Shown piece by piece: positions 15,968-23,849 of a stretch of DNA of 27,995 nt (position 1 is its first letter; each line of letters opens with the position of its first letter). The DNA comes from CAZRIE01 sp964600075 (GTDB taxonomy: Bacteria; Bacteroidota; Bacteroidia; Flavobacteriales; Flavobacteriaceae): assembly GCA_964600075.1 (NCBI GenBank), contig CAZRIE010000054.1:1-27995 (forward strand), written 5' to 3'. The notes beneath the pieces are model-generated. The model saw only the letters and a program-made list of their open reading frames with translations. It was not told the DNA's origin and ran no database searches. The position numbers and the translations under genes are program-made.

Positions 15968-16510
15968 ATGTTTCAAATTGATGTAGTACAAAAGTGCAAG
16001 GCTAACAACCGAAAGGCCCAGATTAAACTGTACAGACAGTATTGCGACGGCATGTTCAGTGTCGCAATGCGCTATGTCAAAAATGTCGATGATGCAGAAG
16101 ATATTGTTCAAGAGGCGTTTATCAAGGCATTTCAAAAGATTGAACAGTTCGAGGGCGATGTAACTTTCGGCGCTTGGCTTAAGCGTATTGTCATTAATAA
16201 AAGCATCGATTTTTTAAAGACGAAAAGACAAGCTTCGTTGACATTGGACGAACGCTACATGCACATTGTTGAAGATGAAGACTGGACGGTAGAAGACGGC
16301 ATAACTATGGCCAACATTAAGGAAGCGATGGAGTGCTTGCCCGAAAAGTATAAATACGTGGTTATCATGTATCTAGTGGAAGGTTTTGACCATAGTGAAA
16401 TCTCGCAAGTATTGCAGCTTAAAGAAACTACTTGCCGTACCCGTTTGTTAAGAGGCAAGGGGTATTTAAAAGAACTTTTAAAACAAAAAAAGTATGGCAC
16501 AGGATATTAG
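15968..16510 (+). CDS. ECF-type RNA polymerase sigma factor
   Basis: A 180-residue sigma factor with the two regions of the ECF class. Region 2 includes LYRQYCDGMFSVAMRYVKNVDDAEDIVQEAFIKAF, with the core-binding and -10 recognition helices, and region 4 includes LPEKYKYVVIMYLVEGFDHSEISQVL followed by TCRTRLLRGKG, a helix-turn-helix. It directs RNA polymerase to its own set of promoters. The stop overlaps the start of the next gene by 17 bases, the usual sign of a coupled sigma/anti-sigma pair. Promoter recognition cannot be told, but self-regulation of this operon would be normal. Confidence 0.93.
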   Translation: MFQIDVVQKCKANNRKAQIKLYRQYCDGMFSVAMRYVKNVDDAEDIVQEAFIKAFQKIEQFEGDVTFGAWLKRIVINKSIDFLKTKRQASLTLDERYMHIVEDEDWTVEDGITMANIKEAMECLPEKYKYVVIMYLVEGFDHSEISQVLQLKETTCRTRLLRGKGYLKELLKQKKYGTGY

Positions 16511-17087
16511 GGAAAAGTTTAAAGAAGAAACCAAAGCCGATAGCCAACAGATGAAGGCCGGGCATCAAAAGCGATTTTTAAGACGTTTGGAAAAAGAGCT
16601 GCCCAAGCGGCGAAAATTATCTGTAACGTGGTTACGGGTTGCAGCTTCGGTAGTTGTATTGTTAGGTATTGCAGGGTATTATTATTATTATTTGGGTTCT
16701 GAAGATGTAAACCCAACAAAGACGACCGTTGTAGAAAAAAAGACAAATAAGGAAAATGAAACAGGTATTTCTCTCGGTGATCTTTCGCCTGATTTAAAGA
16801 AGATAGAAAATTACTATGTCGTAAATATCAATCTAGAACTGTCGCGGTTAGAGGTTTCGGAAAAGAATAAGACCTTGGTCGATAGTTTTATGAATCAGCT
16901 CGCCGAATTGAACGGCGAGTATACAAAGTTAAGTGCCGAACTCAACGAAATCGGCCCGAACGAACAGACTATTACCGCAATGATCAAAAACTTACAATTA
17001 CGCTTACAGTTAATGCACAAATTAAGAGAAAAGTTGAATCAATTAAAATCATCAAAAAATGAAACAGTCACAGAAACAAGTATTTAA
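16494..17087 (+). CDS. Probable membrane-bound anti-sigma protein
   Basis: A 197-residue protein. The first 50 residues are cytosolic and highly charged (EKFKEETKADSQQMKAG, RFLRRLEKELPKRRK), one transmembrane helix spans about 52-67 (VAASVVVLLGIAGYYYYYL), and the periplasmic rest is a long Leu- and Glu-rich helix-forming segment. No zinc-finger anti-sigma motif (HxxxCxxC) is present, so the anti-sigma role is inferred from topology and from the overlap with the sigma gene in front. It overlaps the next gene by 29 bases, so three genes form a tightly coupled operon. I know no named family for it. Confidence 0.7.
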   Translation: MAQDIREKFKEETKADSQQMKAGHQKRFLRRLEKELPKRRKLSVTWLRVAASVVVLLGIAGYYYYYLGSEDVNPTKTTVVEKKTNKENETGISLGDLSPDLKKIENYYVVNINLELSRLEVSEKNKTLVDSFMNQLAELNGEYTKLSAELNEIGPNEQTITAMIKNLQLRLQLMHKLREKLNQLKSSKNETVTETSI

Positions 17088-18483
17088 GCTAGTAACGGTT
17101 TTTTTATGCCTCATCAGTATCGAAACCTATGGTCAAACACAAAATAAAACCTTTTCTGAAAGTTTTGATGTCGTGCCAGATGCGGTGCTTGACATTAATA
17201 CTAGCCATGCCGATATTGAGTTCGAAACTTGGAACAAAGACAAAGTAGTTATAGAGACAACGATAAGTATAGAGGGAGCTTCAGAAGAGGAGGCAAATGA
17301 CTATTTCGAAAATGGAGGTTTCGAAATCATGGGAAATAGCTCGAGAATAACAGTAAGTACGGGTAACCATAATTCATGGGCGGTTCAAGAATTTGATGCT
17401 ATGGGAGACCTAGATATCGAATTACCGGAAATGCGAGAATTCGAATCATTTGATTTCGATTTTTCGGATATGGAAGATTTACCCCAAATGCCACCGGCTC
17501 CTAACCCTAATTTTGATCATGAGGCATTTAAAAAGGATGGTGAGAAATACCTGAAAGAATGGCAAAAGAGCTTTCAAAAAGATTTTGGCGAACCTTACCA
17601 AGAAAGGATGGAGGATTGGCAAGAGAAAATGGAACACAAGCGACATGAAATGCAAGAGCAGCGTGAGGAAATGCACGAAAATAGAATGGAGGTCCATAGC
17701 GAACGTATCGAAAAACGGGCCGAAGAAAGGTCGCAGCATGTCCAGAAGCGCGACGAAGAACATCAAAGGCGAATGGCAGACCATCAGGCCCGACTTGCTC
17801 AACGTAATAGTACCCGGTCGGCCATGCACAGTCGGCCGAATATTTTTTACTTTAACTCTGAAGGTGAGAACAGAAATTATAAGGTAAAAAAAACAATAAA
17901 GATAAAGATGCCCAAATCGACAAAAATAAAAATGAACGTTCGCCATGGCGAAGTTAAATTGGCCGAGAACACCAATAACATCGATGCGACCCTTTCACAT
18001 GCCAGCTTGTTGGCAGCAACCATAGATGGCGATAAAACTATGGTTATGGCATCGTATTCGCCCGTAAGCGTCGAAAAATGGAACTATGGCCAATTACATA
18101 CCGATTATTCTGAAAATGTTGATCTCAAGGAAGTTTTGAACCTGCGTTTGAACGCTACCTCTTCTGAGGTTACTATCGAGAATTTATTGAAAACCGCCTT
18201 CATAAAAAATAGTTTCGGGCCGTTATTGATCAACGAGGTTTCTACAGATTTCGAAACTTTAGATGTTTCGCTCCAGCATGCAGAATTGGTCTGTGACCTC
18301 CCAGAAACAGCATTTACGGTGTATATCAACGGCACAGAATCGAAGTTTACGAGCCCTGCAGAACTGGTATTACGTAGAACGACAGATCAAGGTCGAGTTG
18401 TTCACGAAGGCTATAATCGAAATAAAGATTCCGGTAAGTCGATAATTATTGATTCGAATTATAGTGAAGTAGTATTGGAGTAA
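17059..18483 (+). CDS. Exported DUF4097-like beta protein with charged helical insert
   Basis: A 474-residue protein with a signal peptide (about 1-26, ending TYGQ). The segment about 35-110 (DAVLDINTSHADIEFETWNK, KVVIETTISIEG) and that from 275 to the end (KTIKIKMPKSTKIKMNVRHG and later repeats) resemble the beta-solenoid DUF4097/auto-transporter adhesin-like proteins often coded beside ECF sigma factors in Bacteroidota. Between them, about 155-250, lies an uninterrupted run of Glu, Arg, Lys, His, Gln and Met that must be helical and probably coiled-coil. The protein has no lipobox and no C-terminal membrane segment. Its place as third gene suggests it is the envelope output or sensor of the sigma system. 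The family call is by pattern only. Confidence 0.65.
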   Translation: MKQSQKQVFKLVTVFLCLISIETYGQTQNKTFSESFDVVPDAVLDINTSHADIEFETWNKDKVVIETTISIEGASEEEANDYFENGGFEIMGNSSRITVSTGNHNSWAVQEFDAMGDLDIELPEMREFESFDFDFSDMEDLPQMPPAPNPNFDHEAFKKDGEKYLKEWQKSFQKDFGEPYQERMEDWQEKMEHKRHEMQEQREEMHENRMEVHSERIEKRAEERSQHVQKRDEEHQRRMADHQARLAQRNSTRSAMHSRPNIFYFNSEGENRNYKVKKTIKIKMPKSTKIKMNVRHGEVKLAENTNNIDATLSHASLLAATIDGDKTMVMASYSPVSVEKWNYGQLHTDYSENVDLKEVLNLRLNATSSEVTIENLLKTAFIKNSFGPLLINEVSTDFETLDVSLQHAELVCDLPETAFTVYINGTESKFTSPAELVLRRTTDQGRVVHEGYNRNKDSGKSIIIDSNYSEVVLE

Positions 18484-18581
18484 CTATTCTTTTAAGGTCA
18501 AAGTCTTTAAAAATTGTAATTTCCTGCAAAAAATAAGATACTTTATAAAAGCTTTACGATACATGCAGAATTTAATCGTAC

Positions 18582-19772
18582 CTATAGATTTGATGTGGGT
18601 GGCCAATACACAATTTTATCGTTATGCATGGCATCCAATCCCATTTGTACGCATGTTGCCGCTTTAGCACCGGAGACTATATCTGAAGCAGGTTGTTTAT
18701 TTGTGATAATACTATCCTTAAAATCGATAAGGGCCTGTTTACTGGGTTCTTCGTGATTTACTTCAATAGGTATACCCTTACCATCGTCCCATTTTACGGT
18801 AGCGCCCGCAACGCCATCTACGTTGCCTAATTCTTTATTCTCTTTCCCTTCGGGATAAAACCATGCCTTGTTATAACCGAGAATGATGCTACCCTTGTCG
18901 CCGAGTACCTTTATTTTGTAATCGTCCATAGCATTACTCGTAAGGCAGGTGAACTTGGCTTTTACACCTTCAGGATATTCATATAGTAAATGAATGTTGT
19001 CATAGGTTTCCCTACCATCTTTCCAATAATCAACGCCTCCTAGACCTGTTACTTTTATAGGAGTGGCGTCGAGCACCCAATTTACGAAGTCTATTTGATG
19101 TGAACAGAGTTCGGCGACGAGGCCACCTGAATATTCACGGTACATACGCCAATTGATAAGCCTTTCAAGTTTTAGATTCTGAACTGGTCTTCTCCAATTT
19201 CCATTACGGTTCCATTGGCACTCGAAGGCCGTTATCTTTCCTATTTTTCCATTTTGAATAAGTTCTACCACATGGGTGTACAATCGCGAACTGTGGTATT
19301 GATGCCCGGTCTGAAAAATTTTGTTTGATGCGTTTTTGGCATCTACCAAATTCTGAATACCTGCAAAACCTTTGGCCATTGTCTTTTCGCAGTAGATATG
19401 TTTTCCGGCATCGATGGCGTCCATTGCTATTTTAGAATGGGTATTGAATGGTGTGGCGATCAATATCGCATCAAGATCTTTGTTTTCAAGTAATTTTCGA
19501 TAATCGGTATACCCTATTGCTTTATCCTTGGTTCTGCTCAAGCCATTTTGCAAGCGAAAAGGAAGGATATCACAACAGGCTGCTATAGTAAAGTTTTCGA
19601 TTTGATTAATAAAGGGAATCAATCCACTACCACGGTCTCCAGTTCCGATTATTCCGATATTCAAGCTATCGTTAGCCCCTTTGATTTTCGCACTATAACC
19701 CAAGGCTGTTGTTGATGTCGCCAAGGCCGCAGTCGCCAAACTACTTTTTGTAATAAACGCTCTTCTCTTCAA
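18582..19772 (-). CDS. Tat-exported Gfo/Idh/MocA family oxidoreductase
   Basis: A 396-residue NAD(P)-dependent oxidoreductase. The leader MKRRAFITKSSLATAALA is a twin-arginine signal, so a folded enzyme with its bound cofactor is exported to the periplasm. The Rossmann motif is GIIGTGDRGSG (40-50). CEKTMAKG at 128-135 is the catalytic Lys region, with Thr where most members have Pro (EKP). LCSHQIDFVNWVL near 218 contains the conserved Asp/His of the substrate site. Members oxidise or reduce sugars, often to 3-keto forms. The start codon is TTG, preceded by the strong Shine-Dalgarno AGGAAGG, unusual in this phylum. It is a single-gene unit downstream of msrA, with a terminator between them. 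Confidence 0.9.
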   Translation of the reverse strand: MKRRAFITKSSLATAALATSTTALGYSAKIKGANDSLNIGIIGTGDRGSGLIPFINQIENFTIAACCDILPFRLQNGLSRTKDKAIGYTDYRKLLENKDLDAILIATPFNTHSKIAMDAIDAGKHIYCEKTMAKGFAGIQNLVDAKNASNKIFQTGHQYHSSRLYTHVVELIQNGKIGKITAFECQWNRNGNWRRPVQNLKLERLINWRMYREYSGGLVAELCSHQIDFVNWVLDATPIKVTGLGGVDYWKDGRETYDNIHLLYEYPEGVKAKFTCLTSNAMDDYKIKVLGDKGSIILGYNKAWFYPEGKENKELGNVDGVAGATVKWDDGKGIPIEVNHEEPSKQALIDFKDSIITNKQPASDIVSGAKAATCVQMGLDAMHNDKIVYWPPTSNL

Positions 19773-19823
19773 TTTTCCTTCCTTTTAAACCTAAAGATAC
19801 GGTCACATTCTTAGAAATAAAAC

Positions 19824-19845
19824 AAGCGGCCCATTCAGGCCGCTT
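19824..19845 (-). terminator. Rho-independent terminator after msrA
   Basis: AAGCGGCC (19824-19831) and GGCCGCTT (19838-19845) form a perfect eight-pair stem around a six-base loop. On the minus strand it is followed by GTTTTATTT, a T-rich tail, 26 bases past the msrA stop. Confidence 0.8.
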
Positions 19846-19870
19846 TCAATTCGTATTGAATAATGCATAT

Positions 19871-20557
19871 TCAATGTGCATTTTCTTTTAGATAATCATT
19901 AAAATTCTTTTTGAAACGATTCAATCTCGGTATAGAAACATTGGTAATGTACGAATTGTTCGGATGCTTTCGTTCATAGTCCTGATGATAGTCCTCTGCG
20001 TCATAAAATTTGGTGAATTCCGTGACCTCTGTTGTGATAGGTGCCCCTTGATAAACATCGTTATCTCTTAAAACTCCGATATACCCTTCGATGATTTTCT
20101 TTTCTTTTGCATTTTTATAAAATGCTACTGATCGGTATTGAGGTCCTCGGTCTGGCCCTTGGCGATTCAATGACGTAGGATCATGTGATCCGAAAAAGAC
20201 TTGTACCAAAGCGGTGAACGATATTTCTTCCGGGTCGTAATATACCTTGACGGCTTCGGCATGGGTTGTTAGACCTCCAGCAACTTGCTCGTAAGTGGGA
20301 TTTTCTTCGATACCGCCCGAATAACCCGATACCACTTCTTTGACACCTTTCACACTTTCGAAAATAGCCTCGACGCACCAGAAACAACCACTTGCGAAAT
20401 AGGCAGTTTCGTATTTTTCCAAATCTTGGGCGGTAGGTTTGACCACTTCGGCCATCTCTTCGGCAACGTGATTACTATTTTTTTTGTTGGTATTCGATTG
20501 GCAAGAGATGGTTAAAATAAATGGTAGTGCTAGCAATACTGTTTTAAGAATCTTCAT
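19871..20557 (-). CDS. msrA: Peptide methionine sulfoxide reductase MsrA, lipoprotein
   Basis: A 228-residue enzyme. The leader ends in a lipobox LTISC (C19), so it is envelope-anchored. The MsrA core has the active site GCFWC (57-61, nucleophile C58), then SGYSGG, TTHAEAVKVYYDP, FFGSHDPTSLNRQGPDRGPQYRS and YHQDYERKHP. It reduces methionine-S-sulfoxide in oxidised envelope proteins. Besides the lipid cysteine only C58 and C61 are present: the C-terminal resolving cysteines of the E. coli enzyme are missing, so C61 or an external thiol must resolve the sulfenic acid. It is a single gene ending at a strong hairpin terminator. Confidence 0.95.
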   Translation of the reverse strand: MKILKTVLLALPFILTISCQSNTNKKNSNHVAEEMAEVVKPTAQDLEKYETAYFASGCFWCVEAIFESVKGVKEVVSGYSGGIEENPTYEQVAGGLTTHAEAVKVYYDPEEISFTALVQVFFGSHDPTSLNRQGPDRGPQYRSVAFYKNAKEKKIIEGYIGVLRDNDVYQGAPITTEVTEFTKFYDAEDYHQDYERKHPNNSYITNVSIPRLNRFKKNFNDYLKENAH

Positions 20558-20619
20558 TTCAATTTTTTTATGTTTAGTCTTCGTATGTACGATAACTTAC
20601 TAATAGGGTTCAAAAAAAC

Positions 20620-20651
20620 AATGCCTATCCGCAAATTTGCGGATAGGCATT
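20620..20651 (-). terminator. Perfect 32-base palindrome, terminator of the malectin-like lipoprotein gene
   Basis: AATGCCTATCCGCAAA is followed directly by its exact reverse complement, giving 16-base arms with no spacer. On the minus strand it is followed by G and seven T, a textbook intrinsic terminator 24 bases past the lipoprotein stop. It also insulates msrA from read-through. Confidence 0.88.
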
Positions 20652-20674
20652 AAATATAAAAAATACATATCGTT

Positions 20675-22012
20675 TTATAAACCTATAGTACCGGTACCAA
20701 ATACCTCTACTGCAGAAACTTTAGGTTTATCTACTGTTGCTTCAAGGGTGATTGTCAATTCGCCATCTGTAACTTCAATATCGTACATACGACTACTTGC
20801 CTTTGCAACACCGTGTTCTTTAAAGAGATCATATCCAGTAAAGATTTCCATACCCTCCATAGAAATATTGAAGACCCTGCTACCTTCTCCACCTTCAAAC
20901 ATTTGCGGATTTTCAACGCCCCAGTAAATCTCGGCAAAATAAAGCTTTACAGTATACGTACCATTGGTTACGGGGATATTATAAGCGATAGGCCCCTTAA
21001 AATTAGTATTATTCGTAACTCTTTCTGTTAAGAAAATAGCATCCATTTCGGTATCTGTAATTTCTGTTACAAAGGGGTTGGTAAATGATGTGGTATTTTC
21101 ACCAAAAAACTGGTCTTCTAAAAATGTAACAGCACCAAACGTTACTTCTGGGCCACCGCTATTGATTCTTAATAATGAAGGTCCGACGGCTTCCGTAGAT
21201 TGGGTTGCTTCTTGTACAGGGTTCGAATTCCCAGGGTTGAACGTTATTTCCGTAGTATTGGAAATTGCAACATTATCCAGGGTGCCAGATATGGTAACGG
21301 TCTCTTCTACAGTGTTTGTAGTGGTGGCGGTGTAAGTACCATCGCCATTATCTGTTACTTCTGAAACAATTGCCGTACCAGTTGCGGCTAAAGCAACGGT
21401 GCCACCACTTACGGTCAAAAGATTACCATCAGTATCTGCAAGTTGTACAGTTACCGTTGATGTAGCCGTACCCTCTATTAATTCTGATGCGCTTGCATCA
21501 ATGGTTGTGTTGGCATTTGTTGGATCTGGGTCTAACATTACGGTATCAAACGTAATATCGCTCGTATTGGTGATGGCAGTACCTTCAAGTGTACCCGATA
21601 TGGTAACTGTTTCAGCCGAAGTGTTCGTAACGGTGGCAGTATAAGTACCGTCGCTGTTGTCGGCCACCACGGATATTATTGCTGAGCCTGTAGCTGCCAA
21701 GGCCACTGTGCCTCCGGTAGTAGTCAACAAAGCTCCGTTTGTATCAGCTATTTTTACGGTTACCGTTGATGCCGCCGTACCGTCTGCCAATACAGGTGAG
21801 GTGGTAGTAATTGTCGTATTGGCATTTGTCGGATCTGGCTCTGGTACTGGCTCCGGTTCTGGCTCCGGTTCTGGCTCTGGTTCTGGCTCCGGTTCTGGCC
21901 CCGGAGTCTCCGTGGGTGGGTTATCATCGCTGCTACAAGCTACGGGCACTATAACAAACGACATGAATAACAAAGAAAACAGGAAGAATCTTGTAATTAA
22001 GTTACGTTTCAT
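20675..22012 (-). CDS. Surface lipoprotein with Glu-Pro stalk, two Ig-like repeats and malectin-like domain
   Basis: A 445-residue lipoprotein. The lipobox ends V-A-C (C26) and is followed by SSDDN, an acidic stretch like the Bacteroidota lipoprotein export signal that sends proteins to the outer cell surface. A rigid stalk with eight EP dipeptides follows (about 39-61). Two invasin/Big-type Ig-like domains of about 103 residues come next, each starting PDPTNANTTI and containing GGTVALAATG and DGTYTAT. The C-terminal part from about 280 (LRINSGGPEVTFG, YTVKLYFAEIYWG, FNISMEGMEIFTGYD, LTITLEATVDKPKVSAVEVFG) is a malectin-like carbohydrate-binding domain. No catalytic domain is seen, so a surface glycan-binding role is likely. 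Monocistronic, with a strong terminator. Confidence 0.85.
   Translation of the reverse strand: MKRNLITRFFLFSLLFMSFVIVPVACSSDDNPPTETPGPEPEPEPEPEPEPEPEPVPEPDPTNANTTITTTSPVLADGTAASTVTVKIADTNGALLTTTGGTVALAATGSAIISVVADNSDGTYTATVTNTSAETVTISGTLEGTAITNTSDITFDTVMLDPDPTNANTTIDASASELIEGTATSTVTVQLADTDGNLLTVSGGTVALAATGTAIVSEVTDNGDGTYTATTTNTVEETVTISGTLDNVAISNTTEITFNPGNSNPVQEATQSTEAVGPSLLRINSGGPEVTFGAVTFLEDQFFGENTTSFTNPFVTEITDTEMDAIFLTERVTNNTNFKGPIAYNIPVTNGTYTVKLYFAEIYWGVENPQMFEGGEGSRVFNISMEGMEIFTGYDLFKEHGVAKASSRMYDIEVTDGELTITLEATVDKPKVSAVEVFGTGTIGL
21838..21906. repeat. 12-base minisatellite coding for the Glu-Pro stalk
   Basis: On the plus strand the unit GGTTCTGGCTCC, with a few T/C changes, is repeated in tandem; on the coding strand each unit gives Pro-Glu-Pro-Glu. 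Copy changes by slippage would keep the frame and only lengthen or shorten the stalk. Confidence 0.85.
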
Positions 22013-22179
22013 AATTCACTTATTTTTTAGAAATTAATTCTCTTTTTCAGAATATCTGTGCAAATTATTCAAATTGCGGGCGCATTACAACTATATTTTA
22101 ATTTAATCGACAAACGACTAGAGTTTATCGTCAGCATTAAGGGTACCGATTGTGTGATAAAGCTTACTTGATAAATCCG

Positions 22180-22200
22180 TAATTCAAACAGTTTGAATTA
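22180..22200. promoter_or_regulatory. 21-base inverted repeat, candidate operator
   Basis: TAATTCAAA (22180-22188) and TTTGAATTA (22192-22200) are exact reverse complements separated by CAG. It lies in the 293-base gap between the divergent lipoprotein and M23 peptidase genes, 73 bases before the -7 element of the latter. No T-run follows on either strand as expected for a terminator, so a dimeric regulator site is the better guess. Confidence 0.35.
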
Positions 22201-22272
22201 TTAAAATTCGGTATTAATAACATTTTTTTATTCAAACATCTTTTTTCTTTTACATTTAGAAGCAGTAAACCT

Positions 22273-22280
22273 TAATTTTG
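22273..22280 (+). promoter_or_regulatory. -7 element of the M23 peptidase promoter
   Basis: TAATTTTG fits TAnnTTTG exactly. Transcription from about 22287 would begin at or after the first ATG (22285), so the ATG at 22306 is the better start. Confidence 0.5.
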
Positions 22281-22305
22281 CGCTATGTGGCGCCCCTTGG
22301 ACTTA

Positions 22306-22968
22306 ATGAAATCTAGTAATGATAGACCCTTTTCTATTCTTGATGTGGATATACCCCTTCGCAGATACACTCCAATAAACCTGTCAATTAATAATGTGGA
22401 ATTAGAACACGTGAGCCTTTCTGATCCAGAACAATGTCAAACCTATATTGCCCGTATTTTGAAAATAGAAAATGCCCTGGTGGCCTATGGTGGATATTTG
22501 GAAAAAAGAAATCTGTATACGGATAATCCAAATTTTTCTTCTGCAGGAAAGCCCCTGCGCAATATTCATCTTGGCATCGATTTTTGGTCTATTGCAGGAA
22601 CAAAGGTGAAGGTACCAGCAGATGGAACAGTTCATAGTTATAAGAACAATGCGATAAAAGGAGACTACGGGCCGACTATAATTTTGAAACACGAAGTGAA
22701 CGGATTTCATTTTCATTCATTATATGGGCATTTATCTTTGGAATCATTAGAAAGCCTTTATAAGGGAAAGAAATTGAAAAAAGGAGCGGTTTTGGGGACA
22801 TTGGGCACCGCAGATATTAATGTACATTACGCCCCACATCTGCACTTTCAGCTAATTATTGATATAGCCGATAAAAAAGGCGATTATCCTGGAGTTTGTT
22901 CAGAAGAAGATTTGAAATTCTATGTTAAGAACTGTCCGGATCCCAACCTTCTGCTTCATATGCACTGA
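22306..22968 (+). CDS. M23 (LytM-type) peptidase without signal peptide
   Basis: A 220-residue protein with a C-terminal M23 metallopeptidase domain. The zinc ligands are visible in NIHLGIDFW (HxxxD), FHSLYGHLS and HLHFQLI (HxH), all present, so it should be active. The first 60 residues are a short unknown N-terminal part. There is no signal peptide, membrane helix or lipobox, which is odd for an enzyme that normally cuts peptidoglycan cross-links. The domain looks like the M23 module found inside large fusions of a phosphotransferase, M23 and a class III aminotransferase, but here it stands alone. The start at 22306 was preferred to 22285 because of the promoter position. Confidence 0.85.
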   Translation: MKSSNDRPFSILDVDIPLRRYTPINLSINNVELEHVSLSDPEQCQTYIARILKIENALVAYGGYLEKRNLYTDNPNFSSAGKPLRNIHLGIDFWSIAGTKVKVPADGTVHSYKNNAIKGDYGPTIILKHEVNGFHFHSLYGHLSLESLESLYKGKKLKKGAVLGTLGTADINVHYAPHLHFQLIIDIADKKGDYPGVCSEEDLKFYVKNCPDPNLLLHMH

Positions 22969-23048
22969 TAAATTCTTTAGAAATTGAAGTGCCAATAATA
23001 ACCATCCTTTCAAATAGGACGAAAAGGAACATGGCCAAATGGTCTACG

Positions 23049-23756
23049 TCAATATGTTAAAGACTTCTCCGTTACCTTATCACCTAAAACCTTCCATATG
23101 TTTTCCATTACGATTTTCTGACCTTCAGCGGTCGGATGTATGCCGTCTTCAAGGTTTAATTCACGATTTCCGGCCACACCTTCCAACAAAAAGGGAATCA
23201 ACCCTACATTATTTTTCTCGGCGAGTTCAGGAAACATTTTCCGAAATTCAGAAGTGTAGGCCTCACCCATATTTGGAGGAATCTGCATTCCAGCGAGAAC
23301 AATTTCTGTATTCTCGTTTTTCTTTCGTACCAAGTCGATGATGGCCTGAAGGTTTGCGCGGGTCTCTTTTAAAGGAACACCTCGAAGACCATCATTAGCG
23401 CCTAGTTCTAAAACAAACACATCGACCTTTTGATTGAGCACCCAACCCAAACGATTAAGTCCGCCGGAAGTCGTTTCTCCGCTCAACCCCGAATTGATGG
23501 CCGTATAGTTCAATTCTAGGGAATCCAAGCGGCTTTGGATGAGGGCAGGAAAAGCTTCTTCGGTATCGAGACCATAACCGGCAGTGAGACTGTTTCCAAA
23601 AAACAAAATGACTTTTTCTTCCGACGTTACCGCTGTTTCGGAATCGGTGTCAGTCGCTTCGTTAACTTTGGTATCTATTTCCTTTTTGGGGTTTTCGCCA
23701 CAAGAAATCACCAAGAGCACTAGTAAAAAATAACGAAATTTTAAGAGGTTCTGCAT
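23049..23756 (-). CDS. TesA-like SGNH/GDSL hydrolase (arylesterase/thioesterase I), lipoprotein
   Basis: A 235-residue lipoprotein (lipobox LVISC, C19) followed by an acidic linker and an SGNH hydrolase domain. Block I is LFFGNSLTAGYG with Ser56; it has GNSL where most members have GDSL. Block II is SGLSGETTSGG, block III is LGANDG (119-123) and block V is DGIHP with Asp204 and His207. This is the arrangement of E. coli TesA (thioesterase I/lysophospholipase L1/arylesterase). It is divergent from a YbbA/YbbP-type ABC transporter, the same layout as tesA-ybbA-ybbP in E. coli, which supports the assignment. Natural substrates are lysophospholipids, acyl-thioesters or aryl esters in the periplasm. 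Confidence 0.9.
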   Translation of the reverse strand: MQNLLKFRYFLLVLLVISCGENPKKEIDTKVNEATDTDSETAVTSEEKVILFFGNSLTAGYGLDTEEAFPALIQSRLDSLELNYTAINSGLSGETTSGGLNRLGWVLNQKVDVFVLELGANDGLRGVPLKETRANLQAIIDLVRKKNENTEIVLAGMQIPPNMGEAYTSEFRKMFPELAEKNNVGLIPFLLEGVAGNRELNLEDGIHPTAEGQKIVMENIWKVLGDKVTEKSLTY

Positions 23757-23849
23757 ACGTTGACGGTCTGAAAATCGGAATCATTTGCTTATTTTTCCAT
23801 TCTTGTCCGTTGTACGGATCAGATATGAAAAAGAAAATAGAAAAATTAC

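Noticed and set aside
16255..16500. Open frame of about 80 codons on the minus strand opposite the sigma factor gene.
   Set aside because: It lies wholly within the sigma gene, has no recognisable product, and the sigma gene explains the sequence.
17479..17946. Long open frame (155 codons) on the minus strand opposite the charged helical insert.
   Set aside because: It is a by-product of the Glu/Lys/Arg-rich coding strand, giving a Phe/Leu-rich nonsense protein.
21657..22037. Gly-Ser repeat protein frame on the plus strand opposite the lipoprotein stalk.
   Set aside because: The antisense of the Pro-Glu minisatellite gives Gly-Ser automatically; the lipoprotein with signal peptide and domains is the real gene.
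23806..23818. TCCGT-TGT-ACGGA inverted repeat between the TesA-like and ABC genes.
   Set aside because: Five-base arms are too short to claim as an operator without conservation; only mentioned in the transporter entry.
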